From assembly GCA_965198825.1 (NCBI GenBank), contig CBDAQB010000003.1, positions 1,798,001 to 1,862,000 on the forward strand: a stretch of 64,000 bases of DNA, given 5' to 3'. The translations under genes and the position numbers were made by a program. This stretch comes from BOG-908 sp965198825 (GTDB lineage Bacteria; Pseudomonadota; Alphaproteobacteria; Acetobacterales; Acetobacteraceae). The notes under the pieces are model-generated. The model did no database searches and was not told the DNA's origin. It saw only the letters and a program-made list of their open reading frames with translations. Every line of letters begins with the position of its first letter. Position 1 is the stretch's first letter. Positions 63,896-64,000 of this stretch are shown piece after piece.

Positions 63896-64000
63896 TTAGA
63901 TGGCGACCGGTTCACCATCGCAGCCTGCCGTCGCCAGCACGGCGGCAGGCGAATGGCCGGCCTCGCGCAGGCTGCGCAGGGTGGCGTCGTGGTCGCGCTT
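63896..64000 (-). CDS. C-terminal fragment of an unidentified gene
   Basis: The last 34 codons and a TAA of a minus-strand gene whose start lies outside the window. The readable tail is KRDHDATLRSLREAGHSPAA onward to GEPVAI. Nothing diagnostic; it ends 93 bp before fliL and could be a flagellar or unrelated gene. Confidence 0.5.
   Translation of the reverse strand, partial: KRDHDATLRSLREAGHSPAAVLATAGCDGEPVAI

Overview
The window is GC-rich, gene-dense chromosomal DNA from an alphaproteobacterium, most likely Acetobacteraceae or a close Rhodospirillales relative. This rests on the proteins read here: RluD divergent from a DUF6476-like protein, a FliL-FliM-DUF6468-MotE flagellar block, a malic enzyme-phosphotransacetylase fusion, HWE-type sensor kinase, DUF2252 and Flp pilin. 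Two intergenic repeat families also fit that group. No rRNA, CRISPR array, prophage or integrase was seen. There is one tRNA (Glu, CTC).

Layout. 1-3.9 kb: housekeeping and envelope genes (protease-like fragment, acyltransferase, hydrolase, RluD). 3.9-9 kb: after tRNA-Glu comes a sparse, AT-richer stretch with a lineage-specific repeat protein, a GlxA-type regulator, a LOV-GGDEF-EAL photoreceptor-like protein, and a RAYT transposase framed by two inverted REP units. 9-10.6 kb: small secreted or unknown proteins. 10.7-25.5 kb: a coherent uptake block of two TonB-dependent receptors, TonB, two secreted phosphoesterases, a TPR-sulfotransferase and an OmpR-type two-component pair. Several promoters in this block carry GTCAG direct repeats at 11-bp spacing that look like Pho boxes, so phosphate-ester scavenging is the best guess. 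25.5-33.4 kb: orphan Flp pilin, small membrane proteins, sugar-nucleotide genes (phosphogluco/mannomutase, galU), malic enzyme and a divergent TetR regulator with a NemR-like operator.

33.7-38.7 kb: an HWE kinase with its response regulator, then two convergent genes that both carry frameshifts and are bracketed by identical REP sequences. 38.8-44.7 kb: smpB-dapA, and an slt-DUF2252-pncC run with overlapping start and stop codons. 44.8-50.7 kb: an unrecognised 465-residue protein with three 17-bp tandem repeats at its promoter, divergent from a PEP-carboxylase-like gene whose catalytic loop is substituted, which overlaps an amino-acid permease. 51-56.3 kb: metallo-hydrolase, quinone oxidoreductase, acyl-CoA dehydrogenase, and two tandem bilobal aspartic-protease lipoproteins. 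56.3-64 kb (minus strand): speE, speD, a large TPR-like secreted protein, MotE-like, DUF6468, fliM and fliL, probably one flagellar transcription unit running into polyamine genes.

A ~112-bp AT-armed inverted-repeat element occurs eight times complete and once as a half, always next to the 3' end of a gene. It looks like a dispersed element used as a two-way terminator. I found no wholly unknown multi-gene system. The strongest leads are the candidate Pho-box uptake block, the LOV-GGDEF-EAL protein, the RAYT/REP unit, the altered PEP carboxylase, the paired bilobal aspartic proteases and the 44.8-kb orphan.
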